Source: Telopea speciosissima
Taxonomy: Eukaryota; Streptophyta; Magnoliopsida; Proteales; Proteaceae
Reading direction: 5' to 3'
NCBI RefSeq assembly: GCF_018873765.1
Contig: NC_057926.1
Span: 31,480,946-31,544,945 of the forward strand
Length of the DNA stretch: 64,000 nucleotides
The first letter of the stretch is position 1. The number at the start of each line of letters is the position of its first letter. Shown in pieces: positions 54,938 through 64,000 of this stretch. The notes below the pieces were generated by a model. The model did no database searches and had not been told where the DNA came from. It saw only the letters and a list, made by a program, of their open reading frames with translations. A program made the translations under genes and the position numbers.

Positions 54938-57900
54938 ATGAAGTGTATGTTTTGGAATATTCGGGGTATTGCGAATAAGCGTGCGCGCTTACATATTCGC
55001 ATGCTTATTCGGGTGCATGACCCGGTTGTTTTGTGCATTGCCGAGCCTAAGGTGGAGCCAAGAAAATGCCTGGTGAAATTCTTTGAAGCCCTGGACTTTT
55101 GTACTCAATTCCTATTTAATCACAGAGAGGAGGGGGTCCCCAATCTGTGGTTTTTTTTGGAAGGACTCCTTGGTCCCCCCAACTATCATTCTTGGGTCTG
55201 ATCAACAACTCACGTGCTCAGTAATGGTAGGGGGGATTCAAGGGGTGATATCGATGGTTCATGCAAGCTGTAGGAGGGGTGTGAGGTGGCAGCTTTAGTA
55301 TGAGCTGGTTACATTTGCTGGAATCATCTGTCCATGGCTGGTCCTGGGCGACTTCAATTCATATCTCTTCTCACATGAAAAAAGAGGACCAGGTAGATTT
55401 AATATTGGTTCTGCTGAGGAGTTCTCTGCTATGGTGGACACTGCTGCGTTGGTTCCTATTCCCTCCTCGGGGTGCTCTTTCACGTGGTCAAACAACAGGC
55501 GAGTGGGCAACATGTGTGCGGTTCTGGATCGCAGCTTCGGTAATGAGGTTTGGATGACCACTTTTGAGGGGTGTGGGCAACGGGTGCTGCCAATTAAGAG
55601 GGTACTCTGACCACTCACCGCTTATGGTTTTATCTGGTAATGTGCCACGCCCTAATAATGTTCCTTTTCGTATGATGCGGTTTTGGGCGGAGCATGGGGT
55701 TCAGGAAGGTTGTGAAGGAATCGTGGGACCAGCCAGTAGGTGGAACTCTGATTTATGTGCATGGTGTCACAAAAACTAAAGCGGCTTAAAGGTCCTTTAA
55801 GGAAATGGGCTAGGGAGACCTTTTCGCATGTGGAGGTGGAGTATAACCGAACCAAGGGGTGGTAGAGAAGATTCAATTGAGATTGGAAAGAGAAGGGTTT
55901 AGTGAAGATTTATTTGAGCTGGAATTGCAGGCAAAGAACGCGCATGAGAAAGCCTTAATGCTCCATGAAAAATTATAAGCTAAGAGCTCTAGAGAGAAAT
56001 GGGTTAAGTTTGGGGATAGATGCTCCAAATTTTTTCATCTATCCACCAAGATACGAAGGACCAGAAACTTCATTCGACAGGTGCAGACGGTAGGTGGGGA
56101 GATTTTGGAGGATCCAGCAGGTATAGGTGCGCATATTGTAGGTCACTTTGAGAATTTCTATAGAAGCGGGAACTCGGTTGCTATGGAATAGCTGCTCGAT
56201 CATATGCCACCCCTTATATCAGTGGAGGAGAATAATATATTGGTGGTTGTTCCTGATGCAGAGGAGGTAAAAGCTGCGGTTTTTTAGATTGATCCTGATA
56301 GTGCCCCTGGGCCAGATGGATTCCCAGGTACTTTATATAGGGTCTGTTGGGACATCATTGGGCTGGAGGTATGTTATACAATTTCAAATTTTTTCAAAGA
56401 GGAGATCATCCCAAAAGGGGTGAATAATAATTTTATTACTTTGATCCCTAAGGTGGAGAATGCTAGGCAGGTCGAGCACTATCGCCCAATCTGTTTAGGT
56501 AATTTCTTCTTTAAGATTATTCCTAAAATAATGGCAAACCGGCTGTCTTTGCTCCTTCCTAAGCTAATTTCCGAAGAACAGGGAGCTTTCCAACATGGGA
56601 AGGTAATCATTGCAAATATAGGTGTGGCTTCTGAGTTGACAAATATGATGGCTTCCAAATGCCGCGGGGGAACATTGGGGATGAAGTTGGATGTCCAGAA
56701 GGCGTATGATATGCTCGATTGGAATTTCTTGTTCGTTGTATTGGGCAAATTCGGATTTTCTCAATGCTGGATTGGCTGGATTAAGGAGATGATGAGGTCT
56801 ACAAAAATGTTAGTTTTAATTAATGGTGGTCCGGTTGGATATTTTGGGGTGGAGAGAGGCTTAAAGCAGGGGGACCCTTTGTCCCCTCTGCTTTTTTTTT
56901 CTGGTTGAAGAGGTGTTTTGTCGTGGTTTATCTGATTTGAAGATGAAGGGGTTAGTGAAGGGGATCCTTGGCCCTAGAAACACCCTCACCCCGTCTCACC
57001 TACTATATGCAGATGATCTATTCATTTTTATGAATGCGGATTTGAAATGTGTTAACAGGGTTAAGAAGTTTCTGGACAACTATCAAATTTATTCAGGGCA
57101 GAAAATTAACCTTGAGAAGAACAAGATTTTTGTGGGGAATATGTTCGCTCTTAGAAGAGGTAGGGTGAAGGAGGTTTTGCAAATTCCTGAGTGTGTCTTT
57201 CCCACTCGATATCTTGGTGTGGATTTGTTCAAGGGTAGGGTGAAAAAAGATTTTACTCTTCCCCTGGTTGATAAATTCAAGGCAAGGCTGGCAGGGTGGA
57301 AGGGTAGACTTCTGTCTATGGCGGGAAGGGTAGAATTGGTGAGATCAGTGATATGTAGCATTCTAATGCACAATTTCTCGGTGTACTTATGGCCTGCTTC
57401 GTCTGTGGAGTTGATGGAACGATGGATCCAGAATTTTATTTGGAGTGGGGATGCAAATATTTCGAAATCAATCACTGTTAGGTGGAGCAAGCTGTGCAAG
57501 CCTAAGTGTGAGGGTGGTTTGGGGGTGAGAAGGCTTAAGGAGATCAATCTTGCACTTCTAGCAAAATTGGCATGGTTTATGAAGAATGATAACTCAAGTT
57601 TTGCGAAGTTCTTGCGGGGAAGGCTGATTAAGGCGGACGGATCTTTAAAGCAGGGGGTGAAGTCTTCTATTCTCCCTGGTATTAGAAAGGTGTGGGAGAT
57701 GGTAGGGGATAATTAAAGATAGATAATTGGTGATGGGAAGAAAATAAGTTTTTGGTTCAATCGGTGGGTGAATGGGCAGCGTATATATGATACCATATAG
57801 CTCCTTATGTCACTAACCCAAGGCTGTTGCAGGACAAAGTTGCCGATTATATTGATGATGGGGAGTGGCAATTACCGACCCCTAGATCGCTGGAACTGCA

Positions 57901-59083
57901 GGAGGTATCCAACCAGATTTTGCAGGTAAAGCTTCCAACTACTGAACACGAGGATAAAAGGGTGTGGGCTTTGACGGAGTGGGGTGTATTTTCGGTTAAG
58001 TCTGCATGAGAGAGGCTGCATGCAAAGGAACCTCAAAGTAGATGGTCGAGGCTGATTTGGTAAGGAGGATTAGCACCTAGAGCGTCGATTTTTGGCTGGA
58101 AGTTAACCCATCGAAGCTTGCCAATTGACGAGAATCTTACAAAGAGGGCTGTTTATGGGGCGTCAAGGTGTGATATGTGCTGTAGGAACATGGAGTCTAT
58201 TCACCATATCTTTAATGAATGTGATTATGCAGCCGGGGTTTGGGAAGCAGTGCTGTCCATTTTCGATCTAAGATGGACTGGTTTTCCTTCTATTGAAGAA
58301 CTTTTCTCATGGTGGAGGAGGAAAAAGGCATGTTTGATGCTTTAAAAAATTTGGCCAACGTTGGTAATATTAGTGCCATACCACATTTGGATGGAACGAA
58401 ATAAGCGGAGGTTTGAGAATGTGCATCGCAATCACACTGCTGTTTTAAAAGGTATTTGGAAGGACTTAATTGATTTTTCAAATTTGGAACCAGTGCAAAT
58501 ATCTACAATGGCTGAACTTCTGCTATCAAGGAAGCATTCACTCAAGGTTATTCAGCAACCTCGAAGGCTGATTACCAAACTTCTTTGGCAGCCTCCAGTT
58601 CAGGGATGGTTAAAGCTTAACATAGATGGGTGCTTTCTTGGAAATCCAGGGTGATCAGGAGCAGGTGGAATTCTTAGAGATCACAATGGGAGCTCTAGGT
58701 GTTGCTTTCCTTATTACACAGGTGTGGGATCAAACTTCAGGGCAGAGATTGAGGGTCTGCTCAATGGTGTGCAGCAGGCGATACGGCTGCAGGTGGAGTG
58801 CTTGTGGATTGAAACCGATTCGGTTGTGTTGGTGAGTTGTGTGGAGAAGAATTCACTACCTTGGGAGTTCCAGCAGAGATGGAGGTTCTACAGTGGCTAT
58901 CTTGCAAAGGTGAGGTGGAGGATAACCCATTGCTTTAGGGAGATAAATGGGGTGGCAGTTATGCTTGCAAAGAGGGCTGCGCTAACAAGGATATCAACGA
59001 CATGGGATGCTGTTCCAGGTTTCATTAGCAATGCGATGATGTTAGATGCGACATTAAGGCCGAGATATAGATTCTGTAGGTGA
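54938..59083 (+). pseudogene. LINE ORF2: endonuclease, reverse transcriptase, zf-RVT, RNase H
   Basis: The endonuclease starts MKCMFWNIRGIANKRARLHI (54938) with CIAEPKVEP, then in other frames WLVLGDFNS and SGCSFTWSNNRRVG. Reverse transcriptase (56420-57716) has NNNFITLIPKVENARQVEHY, KLDVQKAYDMLDWNF, RGLKQGDPLSPLLF and the LLYADDLFIF active site. A frameshift in a T-run near 56895 separates the last two motifs. zf-RVT follows (about 58070-58345; CDMCCRNMESIHHIFNECDY). Ribonuclease H (58600-59083) has LNIDGCFLGNPG, a TGA, then FRAEIEGLLNGV, WIETDSVVLV and HCFREINGVAVMLAKRA. Many interruptions; inactive. Confidence 0.9.
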
Positions 59084-59253
59084 TTGGGGTTGGTCCTTGT
59101 AAGTTTGCAGTGGTGTGCTTCCCTATTGATGGCCATGCCGAAGGTGGGGAATGTACTCCAACATATTAGTCGAAATCTGTATCTGTACCTTACTTTCTTT
59201 TCTATATTATAAACATCTACTGACCTTTAGCAAAAAAAGGGTAATTACATGTA

Positions 59254-60289
59254 CCTCCCCTGAGGTAGTGCATAATTATAGATCCACCAGTGAGTTTAGG
59301 ATATTTATGCATGCCACCCTTGCTTTCCAAAATAAATAATAAATAAATCCACTACGTTAGTTGTTCTCGTTAGTTGCGAACAGTAAGATTGTTTTAGACA
59401 TTTTATGACCAATATACTATTGATAGGGTAGAATGAAATGATCTATGTCGAAGAATACAATCCACCGTTTAGGGTTTGAACAGAGAGAGAGAGAGAGAGA
59501 CCTGACATGGCCTTGACATTGCTTGATTTCTTATATAGTAAATGATCAGGTCCTCATCAATTGGATCAAACCTAAAACCAAGGAGAAGACAAAGAAGAGT
59601 GGGGAGAACAAGAAAAACTTTGAGTGACAGTACTAAAATTGCTACTAAACTTATATTTAAAAATAATAAAAATTATTCGTGGCAGATGTATAAAACCGCC
59701 AATAAAATATTTTATTTTTAATTTAAAAATTCATTATTAGTAGCAGTTTAGAAAAACTGCCACTTAATAGAGCCCTTTGGTGGCGGTAAATTAATCGCCG
59801 CTAGAACTTTATATTTTCTCAATTTAATAAAATATTATTGGTGGAGGGTTTATTAAATTCCCAATAAAACATTTAATTTTTATTTAAAAATATATTTTGT
59901 GTCAATAAAAAAGTACTTCGTGCTAAAAGTCACTATTTTGAAGTAGTTGTTTCTAAACCACGGTGAAATATGTAAACCAAATGGACCTTCGTGTTGGTAA
60001 AAAATACCGTTTCAAAATTTCCACAGAATATTTAAACATTGACTCTTTAGTTGCAATAAAATATATCGCCATGTAAACTTGGCTTTTAAAATTATTGATA
60101 ATATTCTTCTTCATTCATTAGCTGGTTTCGCTTATAGTTGTATATTTCGTTTTGATGGCCATTTAAGTTTGGTCTCAAAATGAAATATTTCAGTTTTTTT
60201 TTTCTTGTTTCTATAAAATTTTGTAGTCAATATTAATATATTCAAAATTTATAGAAAATAATTTTATATAAATCTAACATTTTACGGTT
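59254..60289. other. AT-rich repeat DNA downstream of the LINE
   Basis: Contains a (GA)n microsatellite (about 59481-59501). From about 59630 to 60080 there is AT-rich DNA with GTGGCGGTAAATTAATCGCC, AAAACCGCCAATAAA and similar short inverted motifs that look like CACTA subterminal repeats. It may be the far half of the repeat DNA at 52.6-53.1 kb that the LINE split. No gene seen. Confidence 0.35.
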
Positions 60290-62450
60290 GCCTCATTTTC
60301 CATCTGACCTGCCACATGGCATGTGCAGTCTAAGTCGAAAGATTCCATCATGGGATCTAACATTGGTTGGGCACAAAGATTTATATACACCTTGTTACAT
60401 AGGAGCAAACAACCGACTTCGTATGCCGCACGTGCACACAGACCTCGCAAAAGATTCAGTTTCTAAGCATTTGGTTCACCGTGCATTCTAACAGTGATGA
60501 CTCACTAAAGTTTTAGTCAATCATATCAACTACTACTTGAAGATGCCATTCTATTGGACCACCCGCTTGTCGTTGACGGATAGAGGACGAATGAACGACA
60601 TATATTTGACCTGTGAATTGATAGTTGATTGTATGTTTGCCGGTTATTTCCAATGTTGATGTAGATCTAGCGTAAGAAAGGCATTTGGGAATCCATGTAC
60701 ATATTTAATTTTATTGGTCAAGACTTCACCGGCAAGTGCATGACGGTGTTCCGAAGATCCTAAGATCAAGATTCGGCCCGCACTCTTGGTTTCTGATCCA
60801 ACGCTCATTATTTGTGTCGATCGATGATATGCTACGGTGCTAAGTGACAATACAGTATTCTTAAGGAATATCTCAAACGATAGGCGCACATTGCACTTGC
60901 TCCTCCGTATCTGGACAAGCATATCCAAAAGATCAAATCAAATGTACATTCTGGATCTTAGATCCAGAGGTCAGCATGTCACCCTCTAGACCTCATTACA
61001 TTTTATAGTGTACACCATCTCCTTGATATCAACTCGACCCCAGTTCACTGTCGAATCTGTGCAAATTTGAGAAGCCTAAACTTGCCATGTTTAGCTCCGA
61101 TCATTTCTTTTTACGACCAAGCCTAATTTTGGCATCTTAGATTTGTATAATGGTTTTCTTAGGCTCCAAGAAACATTCCCTAAGACAATTCAACACTTTC
61201 TCTCACCCCATTGGCCATAACCTTGACCAATCACCTACCCTTGATGCGAAGACAGCTCCTTTCGATGATCCGGATTAAACCCAGCATCCCTACAAGAAAT
61301 TAGGAATGTACACACCCTCTACATCTATAAATACACCCCCTCCCATGTTGAGGAGGGTCCCTAGTTCAATTCCTTGCTGGTTTGGTGCTTGCTTGCTCTG
61401 ATTTCAGCTCCCTTGGTGCCTTAAGTCTCTAGTCTTTTATCCTCTACTTGACATTAGCCTATTCCCTCCCTGCCCCCTTGATCAGTGCCACAATCCATAC
61501 TTGAAACTTTAAAGATCAGAGTTTTGAGTCACTTACCCAGTGATTTTGGCTTGACAACGAAGTGTTGCATATGAAGAGACAAGAGAAGCCATCACAAGCA
61601 GCGATACTTGTTCAACATACAAACCCCCTGAGTCACAAAAGAGAAGCCTCCACATCTTCGATTTTTTATCATCTTCTAATTAGGTAGGTGATATTTGATT
61701 CTCAAGTCTTCGTTTATTTTACAATGTTTTTTATTATTTAAATCATTTTGCATCTCTCTCTAGATGATGGTCACACATACTCCCTTGTCTTCTCTCCCTT
61801 TCTCTTTTTTTTTTATTTTTTTATTTATTGTATTTCATTTGCATGCATGCATTAACTTATGATCCTCATCCCCTGTAGTATGAGACTCCCTTTAATTTTT
61901 ATCCATGTCATAAGTTCACATGTTTCTATATGCTTTGCATAGTCCTTTCATACGTCCCTATCTTCACTCTTGTATGATCGTCATCATGATATGTTTATGT
62001 CTAACTCCATCTCTCCATTCCCATTATCGATATTTTTCATGTGTCAGAGTTTTTATTTTACTTTTTCATATACTAATCCTTGTCTTGCAGGCAGACTTCC
62101 GAGTATGTGTTCTTTCACCCTCCTCGTATTTTACTTATTTTCATTAATTCTGCACTTCATATTTCCTACCCAAAAGCATGTTATGCCACTGTCTAACTAA
62201 ACAATAGAAAGACCGACAAGTTTGGGTGGACTGGGGTGCCTAATACTTTTTCCGGACCGTAACTTGACCCTTACCCAAAAAGCGTTGCAATGAGAATCAT
62301 TACATTTACATTGGGGGTGGCAACTCACCACATTCAATTCACCTCTTCTCTCTCTCCCCAAAGGGGGATGAGGTGGAGGACACGTGGCGATCTCCCACCA
62401 TGCCCATTTGTCCTCACAGGTGGGGAGTGTACTATTTATTGTCACAATCA
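60290..62450 (+). other. Possible LTR and leader of a Gypsy (Tat/Ogre-like) element
   Basis: A promoter-like CATCTATAAATACACCCCCT lies at about 61320-61340, followed by a C/T-rich leader. At about 62213-62260 the text CGACAAGTTTGGGTGGACTG and GGGGTGCCTAATACTTTTTC resembles the stretch just inside the 5' LTR of Tat/Ogre elements. No LTR ends, target duplication or coding domain could be fixed, so this stays a suggestion. Confidence 0.25.
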
Positions 62451-62524
62451 AATTGTAATATAAGTTAATTTTGTTTGAGATTTATTAATTATGATTAGCA
62501 ATTTTGCTCAAGGATTGAAATATT

Positions 62525-64000
62525 GATACATTAGTGGTGAAATTATTTATACGATATTTGCAATTAAAACTTTAGAAAATTTTTTCAAGACACATTTCTC
62601 ATATTTTCCTTTTCTTTTTCCTTTTTTTGATCTCTGATGAGATTCAGATTTTTAGAAAGAAGTCCGCTTTTATGATGTTATTATTAGACTAAAATTCTGT
62701 TTTGATTATCATGATTTTGTGGCAGGAAGTACTCTAAATCCGGAAAGTCAGCTTGCAATAGGTAATTAATACTTGATCTGCATTTTTATTTTTTAAATTT
62801 AATGGTTGAACTTGTTATTATAGCTCTAAGAATTATTAAGTTCTTCCGTATTTAGAAAAGAAAGAGAAGAAGAATGGATTGTTCCCAGACTAGAAAAAGG
62901 TTTATTTCATACACCATTTGCACCTTATACAATTACTTTTATTTTTCCTTTTTCTAATTTGCTTCAAAACCGGTCGGAGCCAATTGTGAAACTATTGAAT
63001 GCTTAGTCTCTTTGCAGGGATGGATTTGCACTTTTATGATGGGTGTATATATATTGTCTCATCATTGTATATGATTTTGATTACAATTTTGTTTTTCTTT
63101 TGTGCGTTACAGCTGTTGTCTCAAGCTTTATGTTCGTGGTTACATTAGTGGCAATTCTTGTGTACTACTTGAGAAGGAAATCATCACCAAATGGATTGTC
63201 ACCATTTTGGAAGAAAAAAACAAAAGAAATTCAAAACCTTGAGGGTTTTCTAAGGAATTATGGATCCCTGGCGCCCAAAAGATATAGTTATTCAGACGTC
63301 AAGAAAATAACAAATTCGTTTCAAGAAAAATTGGGTCAAGGTGGTTTCGGTGGTGTATTCAAAGGGAAGCTACCAGATGGTCGTTTGGTTGCAGTGAAAG
63401 TCCTAAAGTCCTCCAAAGGTCATAATGGAGAAGACTTTATAAATGAAGTTGCAAGCATTAGTAGGACTTCCCATGTTCATATTGTCACTTTATTGGGTTT
63501 TTGTTTTGATGGACCCAAAAGAGCACTTATCTCTTGAGAAGTTCATCCACACCAAGAGATCAATGAAAACATACCCTCACCTCGGTTGGGACAAACTAAT
63601 TCAAATTGCAGTTGGCATTGCTCAAGGATTAGAATATTTACATCGTGGTTGTAACACTCGAATTCTGCATTTTGACATAAAACCTCATAATATTTTTTTG
63701 GATGAAGACTTTTGTCCAAAGATATCCGACTTTGGTCTTGCTAAACTATGTCCTAGAAAAGATAGTATCATTTCCATGACAAATGCTAGAGGGACTATAG
63801 GATATATTGCACCCAAAGTATTCTCTCGAAACTTTGGAGGGGTTTCACACAAGTCAGATGCCTATAGCTATGGAATGATGGTACTAGAAATGGTTGGAGG
63901 ACGAAAGAACATCGATGTAGGAGTTGATCACACTAGTGAGATTTAGTTTCCACGTTGGATATATAAGCATATTGGAGAAGGTGAACACTTACAGTTAGAC
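62525..64000 (+). pseudogene. LRK10L: Second LRK10L copy, 5'-truncated and broken, runs off the window
   Basis: Nearly identical to 8935-10440 of the first copy, including intron sequence, exon 2 (62727-62762) and exon 3 (from 63113), so it is a DNA duplication and not a processed copy. The ectodomain exon is absent. Exon 3 keeps the transmembrane helix, GQGGFG, VAVKVL and HFDIKPHN. A 23-bp deletion near 63531 (between two ATCT repeats) shifts the frame and creates TGA at 63535-63537. TAT has become TAG at 63944-63946. The APE glutamate is now lysine (IAPKVFSRN) and SDVYSYG reads SDAYSYG. No kinase can be made. Confidence 0.92.

Larger units (their letters stand above)
53135..59238 (+). mobile_element. 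Full-length L1-type LINE, decayed
   Basis: Flanked by GGGTAATTTACATGTA (53119-53134) and GGGTAATTACATGTA (59239-59253), a 16-bp target duplication with one deletion. It ends TTTAGCAAAAAAA, the short poly(A) tail. At 6.1 kb it contains a 5' leader, ORF1 and ORF2 in normal order, so it is full length. Both ORFs carry multiple stops and frameshifts. It belongs to the same family as the fragment at 21858-22729 and is related to the LINE at 25665-36233. Confidence 0.92.

Noticed and set aside
59151..62200. Short ORFs downstream of the second LINE
   Set aside because: All are short, hydrophobic or low-complexity, and none carries a recognisable domain or start context.

Overview
The window is nuclear DNA of a flowering plant, probably a eudicot. 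The gene families are plant ones (a LEAF RUST 10-like receptor kinase, an LRR receptor-kinase ectodomain, a coiled-coil NLR). Genes have GT-AG introns. Most of the DNA is LTR retrotransposons, L1-type LINEs and small TIR elements. The sequence alone does not fix a species. No RNA gene, CRISPR array or bacterial-type operon was seen.

Layout, left to right. 1-7.6 kb: small DNA transposons. These are two hAT-type elements side by side sharing 8-bp target duplications, with a third nested in one of them; a solo LTR; an inverted pair of MITEs; and a 2-kb TIR element holding a fragment that resembles an IDA-like peptide plus a 100-bp tandem array. 7.7-10.7 kb: a three-exon LRK10L-type receptor kinase, in frame throughout except for one TAA near the end of exon 1. 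10.8-36.5 kb: one LRR receptor ectodomain pseudogene on the minus strand, stretched over 25.7 kb by two large insertions. One is a 13.2-kb LTR element without gag-pol (LARD-like) that carries an ORF antisense to the element; its own LTRs hold a LINE fragment and a solo LTR. The other is an L1 LINE that holds a 4.6-kb long-TIR Mutator-like element with a captured nucleotide-sugar-transporter exon. 37-41 kb: a 5'-truncated Copia remnant with a solo LTR inside its reverse transcriptase. 41-42.1 kb: CACTA-like repeats with a MITE. 42.7-52.2 kb: a CC-NB-LRR pseudogene split by a 1.6-kb TRIM-like element and a 5.0-kb Copia element, both with unusual TA...TA LTR ends. 53.1-59.2 kb: a decayed full-length L1 LINE with a 16-bp target duplication. 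59.2-62.5 kb: unassigned repeats and a possible Gypsy LTR/leader. 62.5-64 kb: a second, 5'-truncated and broken copy of the LRK10L kinase region.

The three host gene families are all cell-surface or intracellular receptors of kinds used in plant immunity, so this looks like a decaying receptor locus swamped by transposons. Only the first LRK10L copy is close to intact. Boundaries given with target duplications were read directly from the sequence. Family names rest on recognised motifs, without a database search. I found no demonstrably new biological system. The best candidates for something under-described are the LARD with its apparently spliced antisense ORF, and the Mutator-like element flanked by a 284-bp direct repeat.
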